DNA from: Camellia lanceoleosa
Taxonomy: Eukaryota; Streptophyta; Magnoliopsida; Ericales; Theaceae
Assembly (NCBI GenBank): GCA_025200525.1
Contig: CM045770.1
Coordinates: forward strand, 89,242,084-89,306,083
Length of the DNA: 64,000 bases
Direction: 5' to 3'
Shown here: one piece after another, positions 23,763-36,016 of the stretch
Layout: every line of letters starts with the position of its first letter
Numbering within the stretch: position 1 is the first letter of the stretch
Translations under genes and position numbers: made by a program
The notes under the pieces: model-generated
The model's input: only the letters and a program-made list of their open reading frames with translations
Told to the model about the DNA's origin: nothing
The model's database searches: none

Positions 23763-25249
23763 TTCATAGACCTTTGCTCTGTTTTGCTTATGTTCTTGAT
23801 CAGTAATTTGAGACTTAAAGCTGCAATTCATGCTGCAACGCAGGCTTTGGCTTGGATGCTGGACCTGCTATCTTATCATAGATATATAATAATTCAAATA
23901 AAATTAAAATAAATAAATTTTCTTAAATTACAAAAATTATACTTTCAGTCAAGTATAATTACATTATTTACGAATTTGTAATTATGATTTATTCTACCAT
24001 AGTTTGTCAGGTAGTATAACAATCTTATTTTTATTTTTATTTTTATTTTTTGTCTTTATTCCTTTCTCTCCCACTCATCTTCTATCTCTCTTTATTTTTA
24101 AGGCGATGTGGCAAAAAAATTGAAATAAAAGATTGAAATTTTTATATTTATTTCAGCAAGTATATGAGGAAAAATATTTCGTATTAGTAGAATTTGGTTT
24201 GTCAATTGATAGATTATGTTAAATTTAAGTTGATTGTAAAGTGCATGGGTATTTTAATTTTTTTTTTATTATAAATTTTATGAGATGATTTAGCTATCTA
24301 CATCATGTTAGATTTATGTCAATCAACACAAATTAAAGAGTCACTTGACCAATTTATTTATGTAAATATTTTTTAAATTGGTAAACATGCATCAATAGTA
24401 ATTTTTTTTCATAATAAGATGTAAATATATATGCATATTTAATAGCTTTGAAAAAAATAGATTAAATGTAATATTTTTTTTATTATAATATTGTAATTAT
24501 AGCCATAACTTCATTAGGCTAAGAAAAGAAAAACTATTAGGTAATTTTGAAGTAATGCTCTACCTTAATTTTCAATTAACAAATATCATGATGTCATAAA
24601 ATATTAAAAGAAAAAAAAGAGAGTATTGATATACAAATATAAAATCAATACAAAAATATTATTAATAATAATATGGTTAGATTTTGATCTATTACTTTAT
24701 AATAAAGAGTCTATTGACATTTTTTTTTTATTATACAAATGAAACTATTACGTCATTTTAGGATAAAATTTTGCATAAAAATTCTAGTAAAACAATACTT
24801 TTCACAAAAAAAAAAAGTTATAACCAAAAAACAAATAATGGTTAGTATAGAGTAGAGGGAGAAATGATATACAAAAAATGAAAGGCAAAAACAAAAATGG
24901 TCAAAAGCAAATAAAGAAATAAATGATGTACTTAAAAGCGTTTGTTTAAAAGCGTTTGTTTAAAGAATGTAAGAGACTAAATATAAATTAACTTCCAATT
25001 GTTACATAAAGATAGAGAAAAATAATATGAGTTTCATCTGTTAGGCAATCTTCACTGTATTTAAAAGATATTAATTCTATTGTGTACAAAACAACAATTA
25101 GAATTAAAGAAATAAAGAAAATGAGAGAATATGTTTGATTATAAAAATCAAACTCGAAATAAAAATAAATAAATAAATAACAGATTTTATTTTATTACAA
25201 AAACAAAATTAAAATCTGATTAAATAAACAAATTAAAAACAGAATAAAA
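23763..25249. other. AT-rich intergenic DNA
   Basis: About 1.5 kb of very AT-rich sequence; no gene, TSD-bounded element or structured repeat could be supported. Confidence 0.6.
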
Positions 25250-26240
25250 TTAAACAACTTACTTGGTTAATTTCTTGAATGATTTTTTCGATCAAGTCCA
25301 AGGTTTAACATCGTGTCCTTAAGACGATTCGCCCTCTCCACGGTGCTTTCGAATTTGGGCGTCTATCTCTCGGGATGAAATGATCTATCAACGAATAAAT
25401 GCAGACTACAATTTATTCGGTCAAACACACAAAATGTTTACACTCTTTCTTTCGTAAATAAAATGCGCAATATGGCGGAGATCTAAAAGCGAGAAGAAGA
25501 GTACGAAAATTGGAGTAAAAATCCAAATGGGAATTTGGTCTATATATAGATGTATTGGTGGCTCTTGGTTTTGAAATAAATGCAGTCAGACTGCTCAATT
25601 TGAATTAAACAGATACAAACAGGTTAGGCACTGTTTGGTTTGAAATTCAAACAGATTTAAATCTGTTGGGTTCAAAAACGGGAAGGGCCCTGTTTGGATG
25701 AACAACAAATACAAACCAGTTTAATTACGGGAAGGGCCTTGTTTGGATGAACATAAAATCCAAACCAATTTAATTTGAATTCTTTCAAATGTTTTTGGCC
25801 CAAAAAGATTAGTATTGGGCCGAATAAGCCCAACCCAACCTCACACCACGCACCCACGCCCAGCCCGCCCGACCGACCGGATGGATGGCGGCGGCGGCGC
25901 GCGCGCGTGTGGTGGTTCTTGGGTCCAATGGGTCTAGCCCATTTTGTCTATAACCTCCCCTTCTAAAACACTTGGGTACCCCTTGGGGCACATTCCAAGT
26001 ACCAAACCCATGCCTTATAAACCCTCTTAAAACTTCCCACCAAATCAATGTGGGACAAGCCTTATTCAACCTTTAAGGAATTTCCACAAAAACTCCATTT
26101 CCATGGAGCTTACTTTGGCTTCAATTTCCTATTCACTCGGTAATGGTTTTGAACAACCAAATATACCACGTGAATCACAACGCGGCATAGAACGCGTTAC
26201 CACTTTGACCCGTGTAAATCGATGTACGGGGCCCACCTAA
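25250..26240 (-). mobile_element. probable LTR/leader fragment of an LTR retrotransposon
   Basis: Read on the minus strand this has the order of an LTR: a GC-mixed upstream part (26240-25800) with GTGGGCCCCGTACATCGATT and a CCCACATTGATTTGG block, a TATA box (CTATATATAGACC near 25550-25537), then a leader with GCACCGTGGAGAGGGCGAAT and TCTTAAGGACACG, a type of sequence I associate from memory with plant retroelement leaders. No second LTR, PBS or coding region is visible, and no TSD was found, so this is a tentative call. It contains a (CG)n-rich patch at 25885-25905. Confidence 0.35.
25679..25777. repeat. 49-bp tandem duplication
   Basis: GGGAAGGGCC-TGTTTGGATGA starts at 25680 and again at 25729, followed each time by ACAAACCA- or CCAAACCA-type sequence and TTTAATT. 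Confidence 0.8.
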
Positions 26241-26639
26241 AAATTAGACCAAACATAGGAAAAAATTTTGATTTTTACCCAGAATTTTATAACCATTTCC
26301 AACATCATCATTGTATGAATGTGATATTTATAGGATGAGGAGGATGTGACTGACTTGGAGAATGTATAATGTACAACAGCTAGGGTTTTTGAGAAGAAGA
26401 AATAATTGATTAGAGAAATAGTATACAAGAAGGGTCTTCTTCATTTTTTTTCTTTTCTAAAACATGAATCATGGAATCATTATAGAAAATGATAAAATTT
26501 TTTATTTTATATTTTAAAATTATTTTTTTAAACTTTAAAATTCACAAATTTAGTATAGGATCTTGGAGCTCCAAATCAACAAAAACAATTTAATTTTAGG
26601 AAAACAACCAAATTAGTTTTCCAAATTAATTATAGGGAA
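26241..26639. other. AT-rich DNA, nothing recognised
   Basis: No coding region, repeat boundary or regulatory signal could be supported. Confidence 0.5.
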
Positions 26640-26835
26640 ACAAAATCAACCAAACAAAACAATTTAAATAGATTTGAATTGATTTTGGTTTAATTTATTT
26701 TAAGAAAGGAAGGATTTTAGGTAGAGATTTTAGAAGATGAACAAATAAATTGGAAAGTCAACTAACCGTATTTCTATATTTGATTTCAGGAAAGGGTGAT
26801 CTTTTAGGCAATGATCTTAGGAGATGGGCTTGAAG

Positions 26836-26879
<44 letters not shown>

Positions 26880-27680
26880 TAAAATTTATTTTTTTAATTA
26901 AAAAATAATGTAAGACACACGAATAGTTTATTATTTTTTTTAAATTGAAAAAATTCAAATTAGTTATTTGGAAACAAAATCAACCAAACAAAAAAAAAAA
27001 AAAAATTTAAACATATTTGAATTGATTTTTGTTTAATTTATATTAAAGAATGAAGGATTTTAGATAGAGATTTTAGAAGATGGGCAAATAATTTGGAAGG
27101 TCACCAAACTATGTTTCTATATTTGATTTTAGGAAAGAATTATCTTTTACGCAATGATCTTATGAGATGGGCTTGAAAACTTTTAATTTTTTTTTAATTC
27201 AAAAATTATGTGAGACACATGAATAGTTTATTATTTTTTTAAATTAGAAAAATAAGAAATTGAGGTCGAGTATGAAGAGCTTTGATAGGCCTTCTCATTA
27301 AAAATCTCATTTTGCTTAATATGTAGTATATATGAATTCAAAAATTATGTGAGACACACGAATAGTTTATTATTTTTTTAAATTGGGAAAATAAGAAATT
27401 GAGGTTAAACAACCAAATCAATTTCCTAAATTAATTATATTAAACATATTTGAATTGATTTTTGTTTTATTTATTTTAAGGAAGGATAAAAAATCGCATT
27501 TCCATATTTGATTTTAGGAAATGATCATCCTTTAAGTAATGATCTTCAAATTATGTGAGAAATTTTATTTATTTATTTTTTAATTCTAAAATTATGTAAA
27601 TTATGTGAGACACAGGATTTTTTTTTTATATTTGATTTAAATTGAAAAAATAAGAAATTAAGATTGAGCATGCAGAACTC
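26640..27680. repeat. diverged tandem repeats, period about 340-430 bp
   Basis: The motif GGATTTTAGGTAGAGATTTT at 26712 recurs as GGATTTTAGATAGAGATTTT at 27055 (343 bp later), and a shorter related unit begins near 27482. Within units, GATCTTA-GAGATGGGCTTGAA and ATG-GAGACACACGAATAGTTTA recur. Units are diverged and differ in length because of poly-T and poly-A tracts. No coding. Confidence 0.75.
26839..26874. repeat. poly(T) run, 36 bases
   Basis: Uninterrupted T homopolymer inside the first unit of the diverged tandem array; the second unit has a shorter T-tract at the same place. Confidence 0.95.
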
Positions 27681-27710
27681 TCATAGAAATCCCATTTTCT
27701 TTAGTATATA

Positions 27711-28340
27711 TTTTTTTTGAATGGCAAAAGAAATTTTTATTGATGAAACATACGAAATATGGTAAAATATATCAATAAAGAGGAGTTTGGAACTAACTCC
27801 AGCTCCAAGCTCCAGTTAGTAAGAAGCCAAACAAGCAAGAACAAGCAAAGGAAACAAAACAGATAACCGAAATGCAGTCCCAGCTAAGCAGGATATACAA
27901 CAATTCAAACCAAAAGAGAGCTCCTTGATCAGCACAGTAGATCAAATCAGATCACTGCTGCCATGCCATGAACATTATCAACCAAAATACACCCAGAAAA
28001 ATGCAGAACTCAGACCAACTCCAACAGTGCATAATGCAGAACTTCACACTTTCCAGCAGACAAAACACCAGAACAAAGAGACCAGCAACCAGAGTAGAAC
28101 AATAAAATAGCAGCAAATCAGAGAGCATAAGACCTGTGCAAACCATCACTGCCATGAACTCTATCAAACCTTCACAACTGACTACAGCTCAACCTCCAAA
28201 AATAAACATGTCAAAACATGCGATAACCAAAACAAAAATTTCTAGACAAAGTAATTGCCAAAAATAAAAGTTTCTTAAAATGAAAAAATAACAAAATTAA
28301 GGACCAATATGATGAAATCTGCCTGAAAAATGCCTTCGAT
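27711..28340 (-). mobile_element. 5'-truncated LINE 3' end, reverse orientation
   Basis: The first bases (AATTTTTATTGATGAAACATAC ... TATCAATAAAGAGGAGTTTGG, discontinuous) are the reverse complement of the LINE-1 3' end at 21530-21600. A T-run at 27710-27718 corresponds to the poly(A) tail. The remainder is consistent with 3' UTR; no ORF2 coding was recognised. The right-hand boundary is approximate and no TSD was established. Confidence 0.65.
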
Positions 28341-28716
28341 CGCAACAAAGCAATGAGTTTTGACCGTTTAGACGTTTTCATTAGAACATGGCCCTTTATG
28401 AGCCCCATCAACATGGGACACATTACAATTAGAAAACCTCATGGTGGAATGTATTCATTCTTTATCCCAATTAATTACAATTATGTGGCTCAATTGAAAG
28501 AAATTAAAATTTACTTGATTCTTTTTTTTTTTTTTTTTGGTGGTATGTTTTAAATTTTTTTGTTCATAATAACTTTTTTATTATCAATTTATTTTTATTT
28601 TTATTTTACTTGCATTGCATGTATTACCTAATAATTCAAGCAAGAGTATTTCAGAATTGGAGTTCTGACGGCTGAGGCATAGGTTTACACAGATAAATAA
28701 ATGAGGAAATGAGAAT
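28341..28716. other. AT-rich DNA, nothing recognised
   Basis: Includes a T-run near 28523-28539; no gene or element boundary supported. Confidence 0.5.
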
Positions 28717-29088
28717 CACTGTGTTTAGTTTCAGAAAATTGAACAAAATTTTTCGAAAATTAAGTTTTTTATTTTTTGTATTTTTTTATTTTTAGTCAAA
28801 AATATTTTAATATTTTTTAAAAATATTTTTTAGATGCACCTAATCTAGATACACCCAAAAAGTATAATATTTATGGGAAAATATCTTTAAAAAGTTCAAT
28901 ACATTTTCATATTCTTGTGTATTTATTGAATTTTTAAAATATTTTTTAAAAATATTTTACTTTTTAGGTACATCTAAGTTTTGTGTATTTAGAATGTAAA
29001 AAATTTACTTCGAATATTTTTAAAAAAATTACTCAAAATTAAAAAAATATGAAAAAACAAAAAATCAATCAAAACTAAACAAGGTCAA
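28717..29088. mobile_element. foldback / MITE-like element, copy 2
   Basis: Left GTGTTTAGTTTCAGAAAATT and right AATCAATCAAAACTAAACAAG pair as inverted repeats. Internally TTAGATGCACC (left) and TAGGTACATCTAA (right) correspond to the same words in the element at 21776-22203, so the two are one family. Non-coding and AT-rich; TSD not resolved. Confidence 0.55.
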
Positions 29089-29264
29089 TAGTTTTTGAAA
29101 GGCAAAAGTTAGGGCCATTTTAGCACATGAAATAATTAAGCAATCATATACTGCTGATATGGTTAGATTTGATTAGTGTCATATGCAAATTAATTAGAAT
29201 TATTCCTTCTTTGTGTCTCGAAGTTGATTTGTGTCTAAGATTGAGATATATAAATTAGTAATCA

Positions 29265-29518
29265 TGTTCATTTCTGTTTTTCTGTTTTTTGTCTGTGTTT
29301 TGGTTTGGATTGGTTTCTCGTCAGTCCGTGGGTCTAATGCTAATATATGATTGTTCTTATTTTTTGGTGTCAACCTAATTGAAATTGTAGAGTGATAGTT
29401 ATGATATTTTTTTATACTTTCTTCCTTTATTAATGTAAGTTGATGCTAAATGCTTACTTTTCATTAATAAAATTTCTCTTCTTTTTTGCTGATTAAAAAA
29501 ACAAAAAAAAAAAAAAGG
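29265..29518 (+). mobile_element. LINE 3'-end fragment
   Basis: Shares the tail architecture of the fragment at 31507-32000: TTTTTGTCTGTGTTTTGGTTT, then GTCAACCTAATTG, then CATTAATAAAATTTCTC and a TTGCTGATTAAAAA tail that grades into poly(A). The 5' boundary is approximate. Confidence 0.55.
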
Positions 29519-30109
29519 GTGCACGAGATTGTTTTAAGAGCCTTGATTTTCTCTAATCAGGTGAAACTAGACCATTCAATCGGGCACGTGACCCCATCAC
29601 ATGACCTATTTTTTGCATTGAAATCCTCTAAAGTATTACTATATTTTATAAAGTAATTATTGGTCCACCTTACCTCTCCCACAATAGTGAAAGTTCGTAC
29701 ACTTTTATCTTATTTGTTTTTTAATTTATTTTTAAATTATATTTGACGTTAGTTTTTATTAAATTATTTATTTATTTATTTATTGGCAAAAAGGAAGAGT
29801 TTACTGATAATATTGTAGAACATTATAGTCAACAACCGAGAGGAACAAGAATGAAAAAAAAAAAAAAATTAGCATACAATGCAATCTTTTTGTTTTTTTT
29901 TCTAATTGTTTTTTCTTCTTTTATTAGTAAAAAAGAAATTTCATTGATGTGATCAAAGGACCAATAGGACAAGAAGACTACACAAAGGAAAACACACCCA
30001 AGTGCCAAAAGAATCTTTATTTAAGCTTTCATATTCCAACTATGTTGACACATAAATAAAAAATTATTCATTTGCCGCACAATGTAATTGGGATATGTTT
30101 CTCTAGTTA
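29519..30109. other. AT-rich DNA with a short reverse LINE-tail-like stretch
   Basis: AAAAGAAATTTCATTGATG at 29929-29947 resembles the reverse complement of a LINE 3' end. No gene supported elsewhere in this stretch. Confidence 0.35.
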
Positions 30110-30206
30110 TGATGCAGCTTTTCGGATTTTTGTATTGCTGTAATTCTTTTGTAATTTTGAAAATTATATCAATAATTTTTATTTTTTTTACCGATTAAAA
30201 AAAAAA
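30110..30206 (+). mobile_element. short LINE tail
   Basis: TTTTTGTATTGCTGTAATTC, an ATATCAATAATTTTTATT segment and a TTACCGATTAAAAAAAAAA end match the generic 3' terminus of the LINEs seen elsewhere in the window. Probably a very short 5'-truncated insertion. Confidence 0.45.
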
Positions 30207-31506
30207 GAAGGAAAGGGAGAGAGAGCCTATTGGCAAGGTACCAACACAAACACAAAAGAAGAATAGCCAATACAATGCAATCTTAAGCACCAGCCAGATC
30301 AGCCAGACTCAAGAGTCCCCCTCTCGGCTCTCACACAAAATCATGTTATCACGATTATTGAATAATTTTATTTGTTTTGTTTTTAATGAACAATCTATAC
30401 ATATACAAAACAGATTATTAAAATAGCCCACGTCATTTGACTGGACGGTTCAATCCACCCATTGAACTAGGGAGAAGCCATAATTTTATTTTAATGAGAC
30501 ATGACCACATTGTGGAATCTAACTTTTTTTCCTCAAAAGAAGGAAGGAAGATACTGTGATAATGCATGCATGAATGCTTAAATCTTAACAAAATGCAGAA
30601 AGTGGACAGCCCTTTTAACACAAAGCTCCTAGCTTTTTTTCACTCTCTTTGGGTTAATACTTATCCCCTCCTTTCCATGGTTTAACTTTGAGCTATTCAC
30701 CTTTTTTGTAACTTTATATATTGGCTCACCTTTTTTCCTTTTTTCCCATCGTATAATACTTTAGACTTGGAAAAAGCTTAAACTTTGATTAGATAACAAT
30801 AGATATGGTGGGAAAGGTGATATATTTATAATATATACTTGATGCCCAAACCTAAATGCTTCAATGTCGTGGGATTGAGCAAACATGGACCGCATTGTTG
30901 CAAGTGTTTAGTTGACGTATGAAAGTTCTTTCCCTTAAACATGTTTTATGCTAAATTCAAGTCCACTTTTTAAAGTGTTTAGAATTGATTCTGAGAATTA
31001 GTGGAATATTTTCTATTATGCTACATTAGAATCTTTTTTGATTTTTCAGTACCCCCCCCCCCCCCCCCTTCAAAAAAAAAATACAAAAAATAAGAAACTA
31101 TGATTTTGTTACAAATTGATATGACAATTAATTATCTACACCAGTGTTTCGAAAGAAAGAATTAGTTTTGCTGATTAAAAAAATAAATAAATAAAAGTTG
31201 GATGAGAATATAAATAACTCTCAATATTGAAAAGAAGGCATACACGATGAGAGTGTTGAACCCTTGACATGAAGTGCAAGAGTTATCGCTAACTACTTTG
31301 TATGTTACTAATCTTTCCAATCAAAAGCTTCTCAATTAATGTGAAGTGCAAGAGTTATCGCCAACTACTTTTTGTATGTTATTAAACGTCCTAGGCTAAG
31401 GCATCTCATTGATTAATATTCGTGTATGTACCATGAATTTGACATACATGACATATCCTTTTTTTCTTCTTTCATTTTTACCAAAAAGCGGCCTTTAAAC
31501 AATTGC
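30207..31506. other. intergenic DNA, no gene recognised
   Basis: A GAGAGAG patch near 30218, an imperfect direct repeat AGTGCAAGAGTTATCGC-AACTACTTT at 31272 and 31343, and a poly(C) run at 31052-31068. No coding region supported. Confidence 0.5.
31052..31068. repeat. poly(C) run, 17 bases
   Basis: A C homopolymer immediately followed by TTC and an A-run; unusual in this AT-rich context and a likely sequencing-error hotspot. Confidence 0.9.
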
Positions 31507-32000
31507 TTTGGTTTTGGTCAAGTTCAAAAAATTGGAAAAGAGCTTTTGGGGGCAATTCCAGCTATTGTGATATGGAACTTATGGAAGGCTAGAAATGGGT
31601 GCAAGTTTGCTAGTCTTACTGTTAATTGGGAAGGTTTGTGTGAAACTATATTAATACATATAGCCTTATGGGTTAAATATCATGTCAAAGGGCTGAGTTA
31701 CTCTGTTTCTGACTTGGTGTTTAGGATCAAAGCTATTAGGGGTTGTTAGCTGTTTGTTTTTCTAGTAGTTGTTGTTTTGTTTTTTGTTTGGTTGATTCCT
31801 CCTCAGCCTTGTTTTGTAGGTGCTGCATATGATTGGGTGAGTCCTTTTATGCCAACCTAATTGGGATGAATGACCTTCACTTTGATGCTTATAGCACCTA
31901 CTTGGTTTTGTTTCTTTATTGATGTTTGATGTAAGAATTTATCCTTGATTCTTATTTAATAAAGTTTCTTTTGCCGATCAAGAAAAAAAAAAAAAAAAAA
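31507..32000 (+). mobile_element. 5'-truncated LINE with ORF2 C-terminus
   Basis: Open from the left boundary to a stop at 31747-31749, giving IPAIVIWNLWKARNGCKFA ... LSYSVSDLVFRIKAIRGC, which parallels the C-terminus of LINE-1 ORF2 (VVLWSLWKHKNDCTFFG ... YSINDIVLNWSQIRGCH). A 3' UTR with AATAAAG, a TTGCCGATCAAG end and a ~20-base poly(A) follow. AATTGC flanks both sides (31501-31506 and about 32000-32005), a short and therefore weak TSD. The fragment encodes only the tail of ORF2 and is dead on arrival. Confidence 0.8.
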
Positions 32001-32005
32001 ATTGC

Positions 32006-32514
32006 CCAACATTATTATTATTATTTATTTATTTTTTTTTTTGGTTCACATGGACCAGGTTATGTAAGTGAATGAGACCTAAATGGAATGTAATCTTTAA
32101 AGGTTTCAATAATTTCAGTTGTTCCTTATACTAAGTTGCCAAACAGATTAGTGAGCTTTTAAGTGGAGTCCATAGTGGGATATGACAATTGAGGAATGTC
32201 ACCAAGGAAACTAATGGCAACAAAAGCTTCAATCACAAGCCTTATGGGATAAGGAACACATTATATACTCATTAAGGCACCAACTTTGTGGAAGCCAATG
32301 AGCTCCTTTCTATCTTTCTTTACTTTTTTGTAATCTTTTAGGGCCTTTTCTATCTTTTACTTTGGAAACCTTTTCCAAACACCATGAATAAACACACTTT
32401 TGGAACCCTAATCATGTCTCTTTCTCAAGATGTTACCTCCTCTTTCTCATCTTCAAATAATTGTTACTTCTTTGTTGGTTTTCTTTCATTAAAGTTTTAT
32501 CTTTTAGGGTCAAT
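32006..32514. other. intergenic DNA, no gene recognised
   Basis: An ATT microsatellite follows the LINE tail (32010-32030). The rest has no supported feature. Confidence 0.5.
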
Positions 32515-32728
32515 AATGTTTTCGTTTTTTGTTTTTATTTTTAGAAAACATAAAATTTGGTTTGGCAAACTTTTTTTGAAACTTATTTATGAAAATAATC
32601 ATTTTTATAAAAACAAAACAATCAAAAAATATCTTTTTAAGTTCTCATTAAAAAAATCAAAACGATAAATGATTTTGAACTTTTCATTATTTTTATTTCT
32701 AAAAACATGAAAGATGAAAACAAAGCCT
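32515..32728. mobile_element. small foldback element
   Basis: GTTTTCGTTTTTTGTTTTTA at the left and TTTTTATTTCTAAAAACATGAAAGATGAAAAC-type sequence at the right are complementary over much of their length. Non-coding and AT-rich. Low-complexity sequence makes this less certain than the elements with TSDs. Confidence 0.4.
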
Positions 32729-32757
32729 TACTTAAAGACCTGTCAGGAAAAAAATCT

Positions 32758-33150
32758 ATTTGGTTGAGTTTTCAATTTTCATTTTTTGAAAATTTTTCAA
32801 AAACTAATTTGGTGAGAAGAAATTGAAAATAAAATAGAGTCATTATTTTTATACTGTTTTCTCTTTTTGGAGGCAGAAATAACTCTTAAAAATTTTAAAT
32901 ATATATCTTTTGATTTTTATTTTCATCAAACTGCTCTCTAATATTTCAAAAATAAAATAGAAAACAAGTTTTAAAATTGGACACATGTTTTGACAAAAAA
33001 TAAACACTAATAAATATATTTTTAAATTTAAAAAAATTATATTAGTTCCAAAATAAAGAAAATCATAATAAAATAATGAATGTTTTTATTTTTCTACTAA
33101 ACTAAATTTAATTTTTTTTTTCAGAAACAGATAGAAAACTCAACCAACCC
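32758..33150. mobile_element. foldback / MITE-like element
   Basis: Left TTTGGTTGAGTTTTCAATTT pairs with right AGAAAACTCAACCAACC; the next inner segments are also T-rich on the left and A-rich on the right. The terminal TTTGGTT resembles the copies at 21776 and 61397. TSD not resolved. Confidence 0.5.
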
Positions 33151-34590
33151 GATTGGAGAGCAGTAGATTGGTTTATTACATGATTTATATTTAGATTGTT
33201 TGAAGTCCATGGAAATGGACAAAGTCCATTTTATTGGGCTTCGTAAAGAGCCCAATAACTAATTAAGCACAAACTAAGAAAGTCCATTCTAATGCTCAAA
33301 TTATTAGTTGTTTAATATGTGCCCAAACTAAACTTAGCTACGCCAGGTCCTTCTGGATGCTTAAGCTCAAATTTTAATTTTTGTTCAACAATATCACAAA
33401 CTTAAAAAATTAACTCATAAAAGTACATTTAAGGATCAAAATCATTCTAGGAATGGCCCAAATCGTACTTACTTTAAATTTACACAGTACATCTCTTTTC
33501 GGGATAAATTTTGAGACAAAATTCCATAGTCTGTATCATTTTTTATTAGCTTAAGCTCAAGCTTAAATTGACCTAATCTTATTTGTGCATCTAAATTTAG
33601 GCATTATTTGTCTAAAAATAGGTGTCTTTCATCTTATCGCATACATCCTGTTATATTATTTGATTTTAATAATTTTTTTTTTTTAAAGAATGATAGACCT
33701 TATGAATATGAATTATGAGGCAAGCAAATATATATATATCTATATATATATTTTGGGAACCCAATATTTTATTTTTCAACAGGAGATTGCCTTTATTTTT
33801 CTTCATCATCATATATAATATAAGTAAAGTATAACTTTATATTAGAATGCTCTAAAATGCGCACACGTATCAATTTAAATGGTTGACATGTGTCAATGCT
33901 AATTGAGAGACTTTAATGTTTTTAAGACTTTTTTCCCCCCTCTTTTTGGTGTTTTCATTTTCCCTTTTTTTTTTTTTGCCCTTTGTTTTCATTTTCCCTT
34001 GCATTCTCTTCGTAATTTTTTTTTTTGGGTTAAAAAATGCTACAACTTTATTTTTATTTTTTATTTTAAAATTTATTCAATCTCTTTATTTTGCATTTAC
34101 TATTACTTTTTGCTTCCAAAAGTTTGTCTTTTTATTTTTTCATCAACTATTTCTCTATTATTATTGTCTCCAGATGTTTGATATTTTATTCATAGCATAA
34201 ATTTTGAGTAATTTGATACAATTTATTTCAAGTTGATCAAATTCTTATGCAATTGATTATCAATTAATGCTATAAATTTAGAACTTTGACAACTCTTCAA
34301 GCTTTCAAAATACATAAAGTGCAACTGCTTTTATATTAAGTTGGGATAAAATTTTGTTATTGTTAATAGTTCATCATATAAAATTCTAAATAATGCAACA
34401 TGCACGCATTACTCCAACTTAGCCATATGAGTCACTAAATGTTACAAGGGGGAGACATTTTTAATAAACTTGCAATGATGATTTGATTTACATAGATGCC
34501 ATAATATTTGTTGTGTGTGGGGTTATTAATTTCTTTTTTATTTTTTTGGGGTTAACATAGAAAATTGACTTCTGAATTTTAAGAAGTACA
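33151..34590. other. AT-rich intergenic DNA, no gene recognised
   Basis: About 1.4 kb with long T-runs (33950-34030) that generate phenylalanine/leucine-rich spurious ORFs. Nothing else supported. Confidence 0.6.
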
Positions 34591-35563
34591 ATTTGATTAA
34601 CTGGTGTAAATCAAGCAAAAGAAAAGGCATTTGTGACAAACCTGGATTTTGATAAAGCATTCAGCAGTGTGAATTGGAGCTTCCTGTTTAGCTTGATGGA
34701 CGGCTATTTGGTTTTGGTAATAAATGGTTGGGATAGATGAAATCATGTGTAATATTTGCCAGAGTTTCAGTTTTGGTGAATGGGAGCCCAACTTTTGAAT
34801 TCAAAGTTGAGCGAGGGCTGAGACAAGGGGATCCATTCTCTCCTTGTTTTTTTTTTTTGGTTCAATATAGTGGTTGAAGGGCTAATTATGCTTATTATGA
34901 GGGCAAGGGATTTGGGTCTTCTAAAAGGAGCAGAAATAGGGAAAGACAGAGTTTGCGTATCTCACCTTCAGTTTGCGGATGACATGATCCCATTTTATGA
35001 GGCAAGATGGGAGGAGGTACTATGTATAAATTGCATTCCTAGATGCTTTGAAGTGATCTCCGGTCTCAAAATCAACTACTCTAAGAGCATGGTTATTGGG
35101 GTAGGAGTGGAAAGGGAGATGGCTAATGAATTTGCTTAAACACTAAAATCCAAGGCTAAAATCCACATGGAAAACTAGTGGTGATGAAGTTCAATTTGAA
35201 ATTAGCATGTTGGAAAAGGAAGTTCATGTCCTTTGGTAGGAGACTCACACTCATAAAGTCTGTATTATCAAATCTACCTACATATTATCTATCACGTTTC
35301 AGAATGCCAAAAAGTGTTGCAAAGGAATTGGAGAGGATTCAAGCTTCTTTCCTACTAGGGGTGAGGGGTTTGATCTTCAAAGAAAGATTCATTTGGTAAA
35401 ATGGGAAGAAATAACAAAAGGGTTGGATATGAGAGGTTTGGGCATTAGAAATCTAAGGGTGGTGAACATGTGTCTCCTTATAAAATGGTGGTGGATGTAT
35501 GGGGTTCTTGAAAATGTTTTATGGAATAATGTAATCTGTACCCAATGTCATTACAATGGAAGC
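34591..35563 (+). pseudogene. LINE-2 reverse transcriptase, part 1 (interrupted by RE1)
   Basis: A second L1-type RT, in several frames. Recognisable pieces are KAFVTNLDFDKAFSSVNWSF (motif A, catalytic Asp), a GLRQGDPFSP-like stretch broken by frameshifts near 34830, RARDLGLLKGAEIG, HLQFADDMIPFYEA (motif C FADD intact), SGLKINYSKSMVIGVGVE, then RRLTLIKSVLSNLPTYYLSRF and GLGIRNLRVVNMCLLIKWWW. It ends where RE1 is inserted (TSD GAAGC at 35559-35563). The 5' boundary lies near 34591, just upstream of motif A, so the element is 5'-truncated. The protein continues after RE1 at 49597. Confidence 0.85.
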
Positions 35564-36016
35564 TGTAAGATACAGATAACGTAGTGGGTAAAAGGATTCA
35601 AACCATATCTTGTGTAAAAGAATTCGAAACAAAGAACCTTGTGGGTAAATCACGTGCTTGACAACCATGAACTATGATCTCCCAGCAATTGAGTGAAACC
35701 ACAGTATGAGTATCATCCTCTCTAGTCACAGCGCAAAGGCTTGATTGTTTTACATGTGGGAGAGAGTTAGAGAGAGAGAGTATGGGAAAAAATATTATGG
35801 GTAAATCAACATAATGTATCTGATATCTATTAAATAGATTAGATATATAATCTCACATCCCTATCTTCTAATAGGATAAGATAGATTGGATGGAGATAGT
35901 AGGTTATCCCAACAGGATAAATAGAAATTCAAATTACATGAATAATTTGAATGGGCCATGGGTCATTCCATATGAGTACCTAAATCCAGGTCCAATACCT
36001 GGCCTAATTTCCAATA
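35564..36016 (-). repeat. RE1 3' LTR (left copy)
   Basis: About 453 bp, aligned end to end with 49136-49591: shared GTGGGTAAA, CTTGTGGGTAAATCACGTGC, GTTTTACATGTGGGAGAGAG and AATAGGATAAGATA blocks. Ends CCAATA here against CCAACA in the other copy. Confidence 0.9.

Noticed and set aside
33903..34200. Phe/Leu-rich overlapping ORFs resembling membrane proteins
   Set aside because: They result from long T-runs; two frames are open at once with the same character.
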